Shown here: piece after piece, positions 47,488-56,110 of the stretch
Layout of the letters: each line of letters opens with the position of its first letter
How positions within the stretch are numbered: the stretch's first letter is position 1
NCBI RefSeq assembly: GCF_914271545.1
Contig: NZ_CAJZAH010000002.1
Location: forward strand, 620,001 to 684,000
Length of the DNA stretch: 64,000 bases
Direction of reading: 5' to 3'
Origin: Cupriavidus respiraculi
Lineage (GTDB): Bacteria; Pseudomonadota; Gammaproteobacteria; Burkholderiales; Burkholderiaceae
Notes under the pieces: generated by a model
Database searches by the model: none
What the model was told of the DNA's origin: nothing
The model's input: the letters and a program-made list of their open reading frames with translations, nothing else
Made by a program: the position numbers and the translations under genes

Positions 47488-47624
47488 CCTACGACCCGGC
47501 ATCCAACACCCTGCTGGCCGTGGCGAAGTGCTCGCGCGGCCGGCAGTGGGCCGCCATGGCCGCCACCGGCATCGCCGTGGGCGTCTTCTGGTATCTCGCC
47601 GTCGCGCTGCGCGTCGGCACCTGA
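47484..47624 (+). CDS. 46-residue membrane peptide
   Basis: MTYDPASNTLLAVAKCSRG followed by a membrane helix (WAAMAATGIAVGVFWYLAVA). It is the last of a run of coupled tiny genes (47052-47624). Such runs in left early operons often hold host-takeover or exclusion peptides; the role here is not known. Confidence 0.48.
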   Translation: MTYDPASNTLLAVAKCSRGRQWAAMAATGIAVGVFWYLAVALRVGT

Positions 47625-47649
47625 CCTGTCCTACCAACTGGAGAACAAC

Positions 47650-47928
47650 ATGGACATCGAAATCAAGCCGCGCACGATCAACCTCGACGCCGTCGAGTCG
47701 TCGCAGATCCACAGCATCGGCCACGACGCCGGGAGCAACACGCTGGCGATCCGCTTCAAGAACAAGGCCGGCCAGCCCACGTCGCTCTACCACTACAGCC
47801 ACGTCAGCGCGGAAGACTTCGCGGCGTTCCGCGGCGCCGAGTCCATCGGCTCGCACTTCTACGCGCATATCAAGCCGCACGCCGAGAAGTACCCGTACGT
47901 GAAGGTCGAGTCGTCGCCGGCCGCCTGA
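47650..47928 (+). CDS. KTSC domain protein
   Basis: 92 residues. The KTSC pattern is visible: ESSQIHSIGHDAGSNTLAIRF, then PTSLYHYSHVSAEDFAAF and a C-terminal SIGSHFYAHIKPHAEKY. KTSC domains occur with lysyl-tRNA synthetases and in many phages; the function in phages is unknown. A GGAG ribosome site lies before the ATG. Confidence 0.85.
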   Translation: MDIEIKPRTINLDAVESSQIHSIGHDAGSNTLAIRFKNKAGQPTSLYHYSHVSAEDFAAFRGAESIGSHFYAHIKPHAEKYPYVKVESSPAA

Positions 47929-47955
47929 TCACCCACACCCACCGGAGAACCCGTA

Positions 47956-49020
47956 ATGTCCAATGCCCTCGCTGTGCGCAACGAGTTTGGAGCGCAGCAG
48001 ACCACCACCGCCCTTGTCGAGACCGCCTCGACGGCCGTCGCCGCGCAGGCGAAGGCAATGGTCGAAGCCCGATACATCATGGCGATGCAGCGCCCGCGCA
48101 ACTGGGACCAGGTGCGGCAGACCCTGCTCCGCGAGTGCCGCCGGCCGTCGTTCGCGCACAACAAGAGCGCCTACTACCGCAAACCGATCGGTCAGGGCGT
48201 CGAGGGCCTGGGTATCCGCTTCGTCGAGGTGGCACTCCGCTGCATGACCAACGTCTTGGTCGAGACGACCATGATCTTCGAGGACGACAGCAAGGAAGTC
48301 CACCGCGTTTCGGTCACCGATCTGGAATCGAATTTGACCTACCCGCTGGACGTGCGCGTCTCGAAGACCGTCGAGCGCTCCAAGCCGGCCGACGACGGCA
48401 GCTATATCTCGGTGCGCAAGAACAGCTATGGCAAGGACGTCTACACCGTCCCGGCGAACGACGATGACCTGCTGAACAAGCGCGCCGCACAGATCTCGAA
48501 GGCGATCCGCACGCTTGGCCTGCGGATCATCCCGGGCGACATGCAGGACGAGGCCGAGGACATCATCAAGAGTGTCCGCATGGACGAGGCAGCGCGCGAC
48601 CCCGACGCCGAGCGTAAAAAGGTGGCCGACGCGTTCGCTGGTATCGGCGTGAAGGTCTCCGACCTGGTCGCATACCTGGGCCATCCGCTGGACAGCTGCT
48701 CTCCGGCCGAGCTTGTCGATCTGCGAGGCATCTACGGCGCGATCAAGGATGGCGAGGCCACGTGGAAGTCCGTCATGGACAACAAGGCCGAGCAGTCTGG
48801 AGGAACGCCCGCTGACGCGCCGGCCGCCCGCGGCGATGGCAAGAAGCCCGCCTGCAGCCCCGATTCCTTTGCAAAGAAGGCACCCGGCTGGAAGAAGGCG
48901 ATCGAGGCCGGCAAGCCGGTCAACGACCTCATCGCCATGATCGAAACCAAGGAAACCCTGACCGCGGACCAGAAGATCGAGATCGCGTCGTGGGCGCCTG
49001 CCGCCTCGGAGGGCCAGTAA
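47956..49020 (+). CDS. Candidate single-strand annealing recombinase
   Basis: 354 residues. It has conserved phage-like segments ARYIMAMQRPRNWDQVRQTLL, RRPSFAHNKSAYYRKPIGQG and FVEVALRCMTNVLVET, followed by a helical C-terminus with low-complexity linker (SGGTPADAPAARGDGKKPA). It directly precedes the YqaJ nuclease, the position of Redbeta/RecT/Erf annealing proteins. The sequence resembles neither classical Redbeta nor RecT closely, so the call rests mainly on pairing with the nuclease. Confidence 0.62.
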   Translation: MSNALAVRNEFGAQQTTTALVETASTAVAAQAKAMVEARYIMAMQRPRNWDQVRQTLLRECRRPSFAHNKSAYYRKPIGQGVEGLGIRFVEVALRCMTNVLVETTMIFEDDSKEVHRVSVTDLESNLTYPLDVRVSKTVERSKPADDGSYISVRKNSYGKDVYTVPANDDDLLNKRAAQISKAIRTLGLRIIPGDMQDEAEDIIKSVRMDEAARDPDAERKKVADAFAGIGVKVSDLVAYLGHPLDSCSPAELVDLRGIYGAIKDGEATWKSVMDNKAEQSGGTPADAPAARGDGKKPACSPDSFAKKAPGWKKAIEAGKPVNDLIAMIETKETLTADQKIEIASWAPAASEGQ

Positions 49021-50613
49021 GTGCAGATCCACAACCTCACGCAAGGCAGCCCGGACTGGCAGCACTTCCGCCTCTCGTATCACGGCGCCAGCGAGGCCGC
49101 GGCCATGTTGGGCCTGTCGCCGTACATGAAGCGCACCGAGCTGCTGCACATCAAGCACACCGGCACGCCGAAGGAATTCAGCGACTTCGTGCAGGAGCGC
49201 ATTCTCGACCGTGGCCACGAGGTGGAGGCACTGGCCCGCCCGCTGGTCGAGGAAGACCTGTGCGAAGACCTGTATCCCGTCACCTGCTCGGACGGCGACC
49301 TGTCAGCGTCCTGCGACGGCCTGACGATGGCCGGCGACATCGCCTTCGAGCACAAGCAGTGGAACGAGGAACTGGCGGCCAGCGTGCGCGCCGGCCTCGT
49401 TCCGGACAGCCACATGCCGCAGTGCCAGCAGATCATGCTGGTGACCGGCGCCGAGCGCGTGCGGTTCGTGGTGTCGGATGGCACCCGCGATCGCTTCGTC
49501 TGGACCGACGTCACGCCCGACCCGGGATGGTTCGATCGCATCCGCGCCGGCTGGGACCAGTTCCGCAAAGACCTGGCCGAGTACGTGCCACAGCCGGCGG
49601 AGGTGAAGCCCGTCGGCCGCACGCCCGAGACCCTGCCGGCACTGCTGGTGGAAGTCACCGGCCATGTGACGGCCAGCAACCTGACGGAATTCCGCGACCA
49701 TGCGGTCGCCGTGTTCCGCGGGATCAATCGCGACCTGTCGACCGATCAGGACTTCGCTGATGCCGAGAAGACGGTGAAGTGGTGCGGCGAGGTGGAAAAC
49801 CGGTTGGCAGCCGCCAAGCAGCACGCCCTGTCGCAAACCGCGAGCATTGACGCGCTGTTCCGCACCATCGACGACATCAGCGCCGAAGCACGGCGCGTGC
49901 GGCTCGACCTGGACAAGCTGGTAACCCAGCGGAAAACGGAGATCAAGGAATCGATCATCCGCGGCGGCCGTCAGGCGTACGACAAGCACGTCGAGGCGCT
50001 GAAGACCGAGACCGGTGGCGCATGGCTGCCGCTGGGCATGCCGGACTTTGCCGGCGCGGCGAAGGGCAAGCGGTCGGTGGCAAGCATTCAGGACGCCATC
50101 GACACTGTCCTGGCGAACGCGAAGATTGAAGCCGACGCGGCGGCGAAGCGCATTCGCGCCAACATGGTCTTCCTGGACGGCGCGACCGCCGGGCACGAGT
50201 TCCTCTTCGCGGACCGCATCTCGCTGGTCACGAAGCAGCTGGACGACCTGCGCCTGGTGGTATCGAGCCGCATCGACAAGCACAGGGCAGACGAACAGCG
50301 CAAGAAAGAAGCTCAGCGCGAGCGCATCCGGGCCGAGGAACAAGCAAAGCTGCAGCAGGAGGCCGCTGCCGCCCGAGCGGCGCCCCCTGCAGCCGCGGCG
50401 CCTGACCGAGCACCGAGCCTTGGCGGAACGCCTGCACCGGTTCGCCGGCAAGCCGCAGCTGTCATGCCGATCGCCAGCCGGCCGCGCCCGCCGGCTCGCC
50501 CCACCGACGCAGAGATCGTAGACGCGCTGGTCAGCCACTTCGAGTCCACCGAGGCCGAAGTCATCGGCTGGCTTTGCGAACTGGACCTGTCGGCGCTCGA
50601 TCACGCCGCCTGA
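49021..50613 (+). CDS. YqaJ-type recombination exonuclease with C-terminal coiled-coil extension
   Basis: 530 residues from a GTG immediately after the previous stop. The YqaJ/lambda-Exo-like domain (about 1-215) has GASEAAAMLGLSPYMKRTEL, SASCDGLTMAGDIAFEHKQW with the catalytic D/E-x-K, and QCQQIMLVTGAERVRFVVSD. A long helical and coiled-coil region follows (EQRKKEAQRERIRAEEQAKL), then a Pro/Ala linker and a C-terminal helix. The nuclease resects DNA ends for the annealing partner. Ordinary YqaJ proteins are about 200-320 residues, so the extension is notable. Confidence 0.85.
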   Translation: MQIHNLTQGSPDWQHFRLSYHGASEAAAMLGLSPYMKRTELLHIKHTGTPKEFSDFVQERILDRGHEVEALARPLVEEDLCEDLYPVTCSDGDLSASCDGLTMAGDIAFEHKQWNEELAASVRAGLVPDSHMPQCQQIMLVTGAERVRFVVSDGTRDRFVWTDVTPDPGWFDRIRAGWDQFRKDLAEYVPQPAEVKPVGRTPETLPALLVEVTGHVTASNLTEFRDHAVAVFRGINRDLSTDQDFADAEKTVKWCGEVENRLAAAKQHALSQTASIDALFRTIDDISAEARRVRLDLDKLVTQRKTEIKESIIRGGRQAYDKHVEALKTETGGAWLPLGMPDFAGAAKGKRSVASIQDAIDTVLANAKIEADAAAKRIRANMVFLDGATAGHEFLFADRISLVTKQLDDLRLVVSSRIDKHRADEQRKKEAQRERIRAEEQAKLQQEAAAARAAPPAAAAPDRAPSLGGTPAPVRRQAAAVMPIASRPRPPARPTDAEIVDALVSHFESTEAEVIGWLCELDLSALDHAA

Positions 50614-50637
50614 TCACCTAACTACCGGAGCCACCGA

Positions 50638-51138
50638 ATGCTGGAACTCGATACCGAACTGGTCAAGATCAACCACATCAACACCCGCAACGAGAAGCAC
50701 GGCGACGACAACGTGCTGGGCGTCGACCTGAAGCTGCAGGCGCGGCTGTCGAACGACGTCCTGTCGTTGTTCGCCCCCTCGCTGAAATTCAGCCTTTACC
50801 ACAAGGACGAGTCCGTGCAGGGCGACCTGGTGACCGATGCCGGCTATGTGCCCAACCTGAAGTTCCCGAGCCTGGGCGTCCTGAAGTGGGATGGCGACTG
50901 GGAGCACCAGCGCTTGGCCATCCACAACGGCGTGCGCGCGGCCGACGACATCGTGCTGAGCGACGCGCGCATCAACAAGCTCCAGTTCGACCTGCAGGAA
51001 GGCGGCACGGTGTTCGTCAACTTCCGCGTGCAGGCGCACCCCGACGAGAAGACTACGGCGCGGCTGCTCTCCCTGCTCGGCCAGGAAGTGCATATGAGCC
51101 TGACCGCCGAAGAGCCGGCGCAGCAGGAAGCGGCGTAG
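50638..51138 (+). CDS. Hypothetical protein of the recombination module
   Basis: 166 residues. Beta-rich with repeated hydrophobic strands (LFAPSLKFSLYHKDESVQGD, VFVNFRVQAHPDEKTTARLL). It has the size of an SSB or an OB-fold protein and lies just after the annealing/nuclease pair, where phages often encode an SSB-like protein. No clear OB-fold signature is seen, so the role is inferred. Confidence 0.58.
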   Translation: MLELDTELVKINHINTRNEKHGDDNVLGVDLKLQARLSNDVLSLFAPSLKFSLYHKDESVQGDLVTDAGYVPNLKFPSLGVLKWDGDWEHQRLAIHNGVRAADDIVLSDARINKLQFDLQEGGTVFVNFRVQAHPDEKTTARLLSLLGQEVHMSLTAEEPAQQEAA

Positions 51139-51142
51139 CGCC

Positions 51143-51550
51143 ATGCCGAAGGAGAAGCTCTGCCGCTACTGCAAGCAGCCCGCACGCCTCACTGCAGCTG
51201 GCGACCAGGGCTATCCCTATCAACGCAACTACGGGCCTGTGTGGAGCTGCTCTCCATGCGCGGCATGGGTCGGTTGTCACCCGGGCACCACGAAGCCCCT
51301 CGGCGGCCTAGCAAATGCAGAGCTGCGTGAATGGAAGGTCAAGGCACATGCAGCCTTCGATCCTCTCTGGAAGCGAAAGATCGCCAAGGAGGGATGTTCG
51401 AAAGGGTATGCGCGGCGCGCCGGATATCGATGGCTCTCTGAGCAGCTCGGACTGCCGATCGAGAAGACCCACATCGGCTACATGAGCGTCGACGAATGCC
51501 GCCGCGTGGTCGAGGTTTGCGCAGCAGTCCAAGGAGTAACGAAACCATGA
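51143..51550 (+). CDS. DUF3268 zinc-finger protein
   Basis: 135 residues. The N-terminal zinc site CRYCKQPARL and CSPCAAWVGCHPG (two cysteine pairs) and the KAHAAFDPLWKRK segment match the DUF3268 zinc-finger-containing family found in phages. Function unknown; a nucleic-acid-binding role is plausible. It overlaps the next gene by 4 bp. Confidence 0.82.
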   Translation: MPKEKLCRYCKQPARLTAAGDQGYPYQRNYGPVWSCSPCAAWVGCHPGTTKPLGGLANAELREWKVKAHAAFDPLWKRKIAKEGCSKGYARRAGYRWLSEQLGLPIEKTHIGYMSVDECRRVVEVCAAVQGVTKP

Positions 51551-51879
51551 GCTGGCCCATCGGAACCCCCGTCCGCGCCGCGCAGCACGTCGATGCAGAC
51601 ATCGTCGACCTGGCGCGCGAGTCCACCGAGCTGAAGCGTCAGAACGCGGAACTGCGCCGGCAGCTGCTGGCCGCCGAGCGCGCGGCCGCCACCGCGGACG
51701 AAGCGCGACAGATCGCGCACCAGGCGCACGCCGTCATGTCGCTGCAGATCGCGCAGCTCGAAAAGCTGGCCATCGAGGTAAAGCGCGCAGCGGTGAAGAA
51801 CCCGCACTGGCCAATCTCGCGCTGGGTGAAGTTTGGGCCGATGGCCGGCCTGCTGGCAACGATCAAAGAGGAAAGCTGA
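51547..51879 (+). CDS. Hypothetical coiled-coil protein
   Basis: 110 residues. A strong central coiled coil (ESTELKRQNAELRRQLLAAE) with a C-terminal WVKFGPMAGLLATIKEE. The ATG overlaps the previous stop by 4 bp. No family is recognised. Confidence 0.58.
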   Translation: MSWPIGTPVRAAQHVDADIVDLARESTELKRQNAELRRQLLAAERAAATADEARQIAHQAHAVMSLQIAQLEKLAIEVKRAAVKNPHWPISRWVKFGPMAGLLATIKEES

Positions 51880-51880
51880 G

Positions 51881-52528
51881 ATGCACGACGACAACCGAGC
51901 CGCGCACATTGCCGCAGTGGCGTGGGTTCACGAGGATGACCCGGCCCGCGTCATTTCTGCCGCACAGAAGGCCCAGGCGTTGAAGGACGGAGGCGCCAGC
52001 GCGTCGTCCGTCCGCCCCTACTCGCTCGCGGCCGTGCTGGCTGGCGCCGAGCAGCAGGGGCGGGAGCGGGTGGCGTGGAAAGGGCTGAGCCAGGAAGAGC
52101 AGTTGCGGTTCGTTAACGAGATTCTGGATTACGGCATGGGCTTCGTCGCGCCGCTCCATGGCGTGGTGGTCTCCATCGAAAACACGCTGCGCGAACGGAA
52201 TGGCACCCCCGCCCCCGCATCGCAGCCGGTGGGCGAGGCTGTGGCTGAACTGTTCCGAGAAGCCATCGCGTGGGGCAGGGCCTACGGTGCCGTTCTGGCG
52301 GACCCTTTGTGGTCGGAAATGCGGGACAAGGTGGCCGGCGATTTTGCCGACAGGCTCGCACAAGCCGCCCCATCGGTGGCGCAGGCGGGGCTGTCGGACG
52401 CCGAGATCATGGACATTGCGCGCCAGCACTTCCGTGAAGGGCATAAACCGGAGGCAGAGGCTGCGTTCCTCGCGTGCGTTCGCGCCATCCTCGCCCGCTC
52501 CGGACAACCCGCGCAGGAGGGGAAGTGA
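51881..52528 (+). CDS. Hypothetical early protein
   Basis: 215 residues from an ATG one base after the previous stop. It is helical with an alanine-rich C-terminal half (SDAEIMDIARQHFREGHKPE). The N-terminal WVHEDDPARVISAAQKAQAL resembles mosaic phage accessory proteins. No function is inferred. Confidence 0.58.
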   Translation: MHDDNRAAHIAAVAWVHEDDPARVISAAQKAQALKDGGASASSVRPYSLAAVLAGAEQQGRERVAWKGLSQEEQLRFVNEILDYGMGFVAPLHGVVVSIENTLRERNGTPAPASQPVGEAVAELFREAIAWGRAYGAVLADPLWSEMRDKVAGDFADRLAQAAPSVAQAGLSDAEIMDIARQHFREGHKPEAEAAFLACVRAILARSGQPAQEGK

Positions 52529-52956
52529 TGGCACGCCTGAGCAAAGCCGAACGTGAGCAGGTGCGCCGCATGTTCGACGGCCGGTGCGCCTACTGCGGCG
52601 AGCCGCTGCCCGCACGGTGGCACGTCGACCATATCGAGCCCGTCATGCGCGCTGCCGTATCCGTGAAGACGCCGGCCGGCTGGCGGCTGCGCGCCGGGCC
52701 GATGCTGAACCCCGAGCGCGACACGGCGGACAACTACATGCCGGCCTGCCCGCCGTGCAACATCAGCAAGAGCACCTTTTCCGTCGAGCAATGGCGCCAA
52801 TCGCTTCAGCGGCATCTGGACTCGCTGAGCAGCTACACGCCCATCTATCGCATGGTGAAGCGGTTCGGTCTGATCGCCGAAACAGGCGCCGCTGTGATCT
52901 TCTACTTCGAGCGCGCCCGCGCCAACCAACAGGAGGGCCGCGACAATGGCAACTGA
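52528..52956 (+). CDS. HNH endonuclease
   Basis: 142 residues. The HNH motif is clear: CAYCGEPLPARWHVDHIEP (zinc cysteines and catalytic histidine) followed by NYMPACPPCNISKST. It starts in a TGATG overlap with the previous gene. It may nick or cut DNA during recombination or act against competing phage DNA; packaging-type HNH proteins normally lie next to terminase, so that role is less likely. Confidence 0.87.
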   Translation: MARLSKAEREQVRRMFDGRCAYCGEPLPARWHVDHIEPVMRAAVSVKTPAGWRLRAGPMLNPERDTADNYMPACPPCNISKSTFSVEQWRQSLQRHLDSLSSYTPIYRMVKRFGLIAETGAAVIFYFERARANQQEGRDNGN

Positions 52957-54046
52957 CCTGAAACCGTGCCCGTTCTGCGGGTCTGATGAAATCACCGTAG
53001 GCAGCTTCGCATCGGCGGAATTCGAGCGGCACTACGTGAAGTGCGAGGAATGCGACTGCGCGGCCCAGGGACACGACTGCGAGGCCGACGCCATTGCCGC
53101 CTGGAACCGCCGCGCCGCGCCGGCTGACAAGCAAGGCGGCGGGCTGATGCTGCACGCCAGCGATGTGGATTTCCTCGCGGAACGGTTTCGTCGGCTGTTC
53201 GACGCCTGCGGATACCCGTTGCCGAAGTTTGCGGACAATGGCGTCGCGCTGATCGAAATCGCCGGCTCCTGCATCGGCGGCGTCCTCGCCAATGCCGAAA
53301 TGCTCGCCCGCGTTGCGCCGAGCGTGCCGGAGGCGACGGTATATGCAGAGTGCCGCGAATGCAGCAACTGCTTGCATATCGGGATCAACGACGCGCACAA
53401 CGAGGATGCATCCTGCTCGAACTGTGACTGGACTGGTCCGTCACCGAAAGAGGATGTCTGTCCCGGCTGCGCTCAAACCGGAACAATGGGCGCAGCCTGC
53501 CCGAAGTGCAGCAGCGCATATCGTCTTCTTTGCGACACGAACATCGCCGCCCCGCAGCCGAGCGAGCAGCAGGCCGACTGCAAGTGCCGTCGTCTTGGCG
53601 GATGGACTGGCACGCATCACCCGTTGTGCGACTCGGCCGAGCAGCCAGCCGAGGAAGCGCGCGGCTACGAGTTCAAGCCGAGCCGGCACGACAAGGGCGC
53701 CGTGATATGGGCCGTCGCAACGATGCTGCGCAAATGGAGCGCATTGGGCGATAACCTCGCCGCGCACGACGATTTCACTACGGCCATGGCGCAAACGATG
53801 ATCGAATACGATTCCGTTGCGAAGACCGCCGAGGAAGCGCGCGGGGTGGATGCGGTGAAGGCGCTGACGCGCCTGATCGACGCCGTCGAGAACGCGCATA
53901 GCGACCTGTTCGCGCAGTGCGCGTCCAACCCGATCCGCAACGCATGGGGCAAGGAAGTCAGCGTTGCGAAGCTGAACGAGGCGGCAGAGCTTGCGCTTTC
54001 CCTGCGCGCCGCCCTCGCCGCCTCGCGGAAGGGAGCCAGCGTATGA
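52946..54046 (+). CDS. Lar-like restriction alleviation protein with added zinc-ribbon and C-terminal domains
   Basis: 366 residues. Residues 1-57 match the Lar family (LKPCPFCGSDEITV, VKCEECDCAAQGHDCEADA, IAAWNRR), which protects phage DNA against type I restriction. The middle contains further cysteine pairs (CRECSNCLHI, CPGCAQTG, CPKCSSAY) that look like extra zinc ribbons, and the C-terminus is helical. Classical Lar proteins are under 100 residues. The composite structure suggests module fusion. It precedes the methyltransferase gene in a 4-bp overlap. Confidence 0.7.
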   Translation: MATDLKPCPFCGSDEITVGSFASAEFERHYVKCEECDCAAQGHDCEADAIAAWNRRAAPADKQGGGLMLHASDVDFLAERFRRLFDACGYPLPKFADNGVALIEIAGSCIGGVLANAEMLARVAPSVPEATVYAECRECSNCLHIGINDAHNEDASCSNCDWTGPSPKEDVCPGCAQTGTMGAACPKCSSAYRLLCDTNIAAPQPSEQQADCKCRRLGGWTGTHHPLCDSAEQPAEEARGYEFKPSRHDKGAVIWAVATMLRKWSALGDNLAAHDDFTTAMAQTMIEYDSVAKTAEEARGVDAVKALTRLIDAVENAHSDLFAQCASNPIRNAWGKEVSVAKLNEAAELALSLRAALAASRKGASV

Positions 54047-55839
54047 TCCGCGACCAATTCCTCCTCGACATCAGCCACGAACTGATCGTCGACAACTTCG
54101 CCGGCGGCGGCGGTGCGAGTTGCGGCATCGAGCTGGCGCTCGGCCGCCACGTCGACATCGCCATCAACCACGACCCCGAGGCCGTGGCCATGCACGCGAT
54201 CAACCATCCGCAGACGGAGCACCACTGCGAATCCGTATGGGACGTGGACCCGTTGGCGCTGACGCGCGGCCGCCCCGTCGGCCTGGCGTGGTTCTCGCCC
54301 GACTGCAAACACTTCAGCAAGGCGAAGGGCGGCAAGCCGCGCGACAAGAACATCCGCGGCCTCGCTTGGGTAGCCATGCGCTGGGCGGCGCTGGTGCGCC
54401 CGCGCGTGATCATGCTGGAGAACGTCGAGGAATTCAAAACGTGGGGCCCGGTGCTCGCCGACGGCAACCCGTGCCCGAAGCGCAAGGGCGACACCTTCCG
54501 CTCGTTCGTGCGGCAGCTGCAGGAGAAGGGCTACGCCGTCGAATGGCGCGAGCTACGCGCCTGCGACTATGGCGCGCCCACCATCCGCAAACGCCTCTTC
54601 CTGGTCGCCCGCTGCGATGGCCAGCCCATCGTCTGGCCGGAGCCGACCCACGGCGCGCCGGACAGCGCCGCGGTGGTGGCCAAACAGCGCAAGCCGTGGC
54701 GCACCGCCGCTGAGTGCATCGACTGGTCCATCCCGTGCCCGTCCATCTTCGAGCGCGCGAAGCCGCTGGCCGAGGCCACGCAGCGGCGCATTGCGCGCGG
54801 CCTGCAACGGTATGTCATGGACGCAGCGGACCCGTTCATCGTAGGCATCGATCACCGCGGCTCAGGCACGGCCCCGGTGTGGCCCGGCCGGCAGCTGATA
54901 ACCACGATCACCGCCGAGGCGCGGCACGCCGTCGTGGCGCCGCACCTCACGAAATTCCGCACGGGCAGCACCGGAGCGGACCTGCGCACGCCGATGCCGA
55001 CGATCACGGCGGGGCCGAAGGAGAACCCCGCTGGCGCGCCGCACGCGCTCGGCATCGTGGCACCCACGCTGGTGCAGACCGGATACGGCGAGCGCCCGGG
55101 CCAGGCGCCGCGCGCGCCGGGACTCGACAAGCCGCTCGGCACGGTAGTGGCCGGCGGCGCCAAGCATGCGCTGGTGTCCGCCTTCATGGCGAAGCACTTC
55201 ACAGGCGTGGTCGGCCACGAGCTGCGGGACCCCCTGCACACCGTGACGGCGACCGACCACCACGCGCTGGTGTCGGCGCAGCTGGTCGGCTGCGGCGGCC
55301 GCGCGGGCCAGAGCCGGCCCCGCGACGCTGGCGAGTCAATGCAGACCATCACGGCCAAGGGCGACACGGCCATCGCGACGTCGCACCTGGTGAAGCTGCG
55401 CGGCGAATGCACCGGCAGCGCGACGGCCGAGCCTGTGCCGACCGTCACCGCCAGCGGCACGCATATCGGCGAGGTCCGTGCTTTCCTCGTGAAGTACTAC
55501 AGCGAGGGAGGACAGGATCAGGACTGCCGCGACCCGATGCACACCATCCCGACCAAGGACCGGCTGGGCCTGGTCACTGTGGCGGGCGAGCAGTACCAGA
55601 TCGCCGACATCGGTATGCGCATGCTTGAGCCGCACGAGCTGTACGCCGCGCAAGGGTTTCCCAGCAGCTACGTGATCGCGCCAGTCATCAACGGCCGCCG
55701 GCTGCCGAAGCACGCGCAGGTCCGCATGTGCGGCAACAGCGTGAGTCCGCCGATGGCCGCGGCACTGGCGCGCGCAAATGTGCCGGAGTTGGCGAGCTGG
55801 TCGGCGCGAGAAGCGAAGCGGATTAAGGAAGCTGCGTAA
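54043..55839 (+). CDS. C5 cytosine-specific DNA methyltransferase with repeated recognition region
   Basis: 598 residues from the ATG at 54043. Motif I is DNFAGGGGASCGIE, motif IV is SPDCKHFS with catalytic Cys88, motif VI is MLENVEE (126-130), motif VIII is IRKRLFLVA, motif IX is MLEPHELYAAQGFP and motif X is MCGNSVSPP. Between VIII and IX, about residues 270-515, are about six imperfect repeats built on P-x2-T-(I/V)-T-A followed by ALV-type strands. That region holds the target recognition domain in this family. It modifies phage DNA against host restriction. Confidence 0.9.
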   Translation: MIRDQFLLDISHELIVDNFAGGGGASCGIELALGRHVDIAINHDPEAVAMHAINHPQTEHHCESVWDVDPLALTRGRPVGLAWFSPDCKHFSKAKGGKPRDKNIRGLAWVAMRWAALVRPRVIMLENVEEFKTWGPVLADGNPCPKRKGDTFRSFVRQLQEKGYAVEWRELRACDYGAPTIRKRLFLVARCDGQPIVWPEPTHGAPDSAAVVAKQRKPWRTAAECIDWSIPCPSIFERAKPLAEATQRRIARGLQRYVMDAADPFIVGIDHRGSGTAPVWPGRQLITTITAEARHAVVAPHLTKFRTGSTGADLRTPMPTITAGPKENPAGAPHALGIVAPTLVQTGYGERPGQAPRAPGLDKPLGTVVAGGAKHALVSAFMAKHFTGVVGHELRDPLHTVTATDHHALVSAQLVGCGGRAGQSRPRDAGESMQTITAKGDTAIATSHLVKLRGECTGSATAEPVPTVTASGTHIGEVRAFLVKYYSEGGQDQDCRDPMHTIPTKDRLGLVTVAGEQYQIADIGMRMLEPHELYAAQGFPSSYVIAPVINGRRLPKHAQVRMCGNSVSPPMAAALARANVPELASWSAREAKRIKEAA

Positions 55840-55842
55840 ATG

Positions 55843-56079
55843 CTACCTGCGCAAATCGTCAACGAAGCGACGACCTTGGTCGATCCCAACCTTGGCCGCT
55901 TCTTCAAAGGTCGGCTTTCCGCCATCGTGCGAGCGGACTGGAGGAAGCACCTGACGCCCGTCAGGGTCGCGCACAGTAACTTCGTACTCCCAGGGCCCGG
56001 ACTGCCGATGCTGAATGCACTCGACGGCGATTTCGAACCCGTGGAAGTCGTCAATTTTGGTCTTGCTGTCGTATGGCAT
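55843..56079 (-). CDS. Small hypothetical protein, opposite to the early operon
   Basis: 78 residues from the ATG at 56079 with GGAG 8 bp upstream. It has a compact alpha/beta pattern (FEIAVECIQHRQSGPWEYEV, RQVLPPVRSHDGGKPTFEEA, VGIDQGRRFVDDL) that reads like a real small domain. It lies alone on the minus strand between two plus-strand genes. The plus-strand frame over the same bases is also open but reads less like a protein. Confidence 0.62.
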   Translation of the reverse strand: MPYDSKTKIDDFHGFEIAVECIQHRQSGPWEYEVTVRDPDGRQVLPPVRSHDGGKPTFEEAAKVGIDQGRRFVDDLRR

Positions 56080-56110
56080 AGCTATCGCTCCAAAGTGAGG
56101 CAATCGTAAC

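Noticed and set aside
55840-56109. Plus-strand 89-residue frame right after the methyltransferase stop
   Set aside because: It has a possible ribosome site, but the protein is less plausible than the minus-strand frame over the same DNA. I list the minus gene at moderate confidence and keep this as the alternative.
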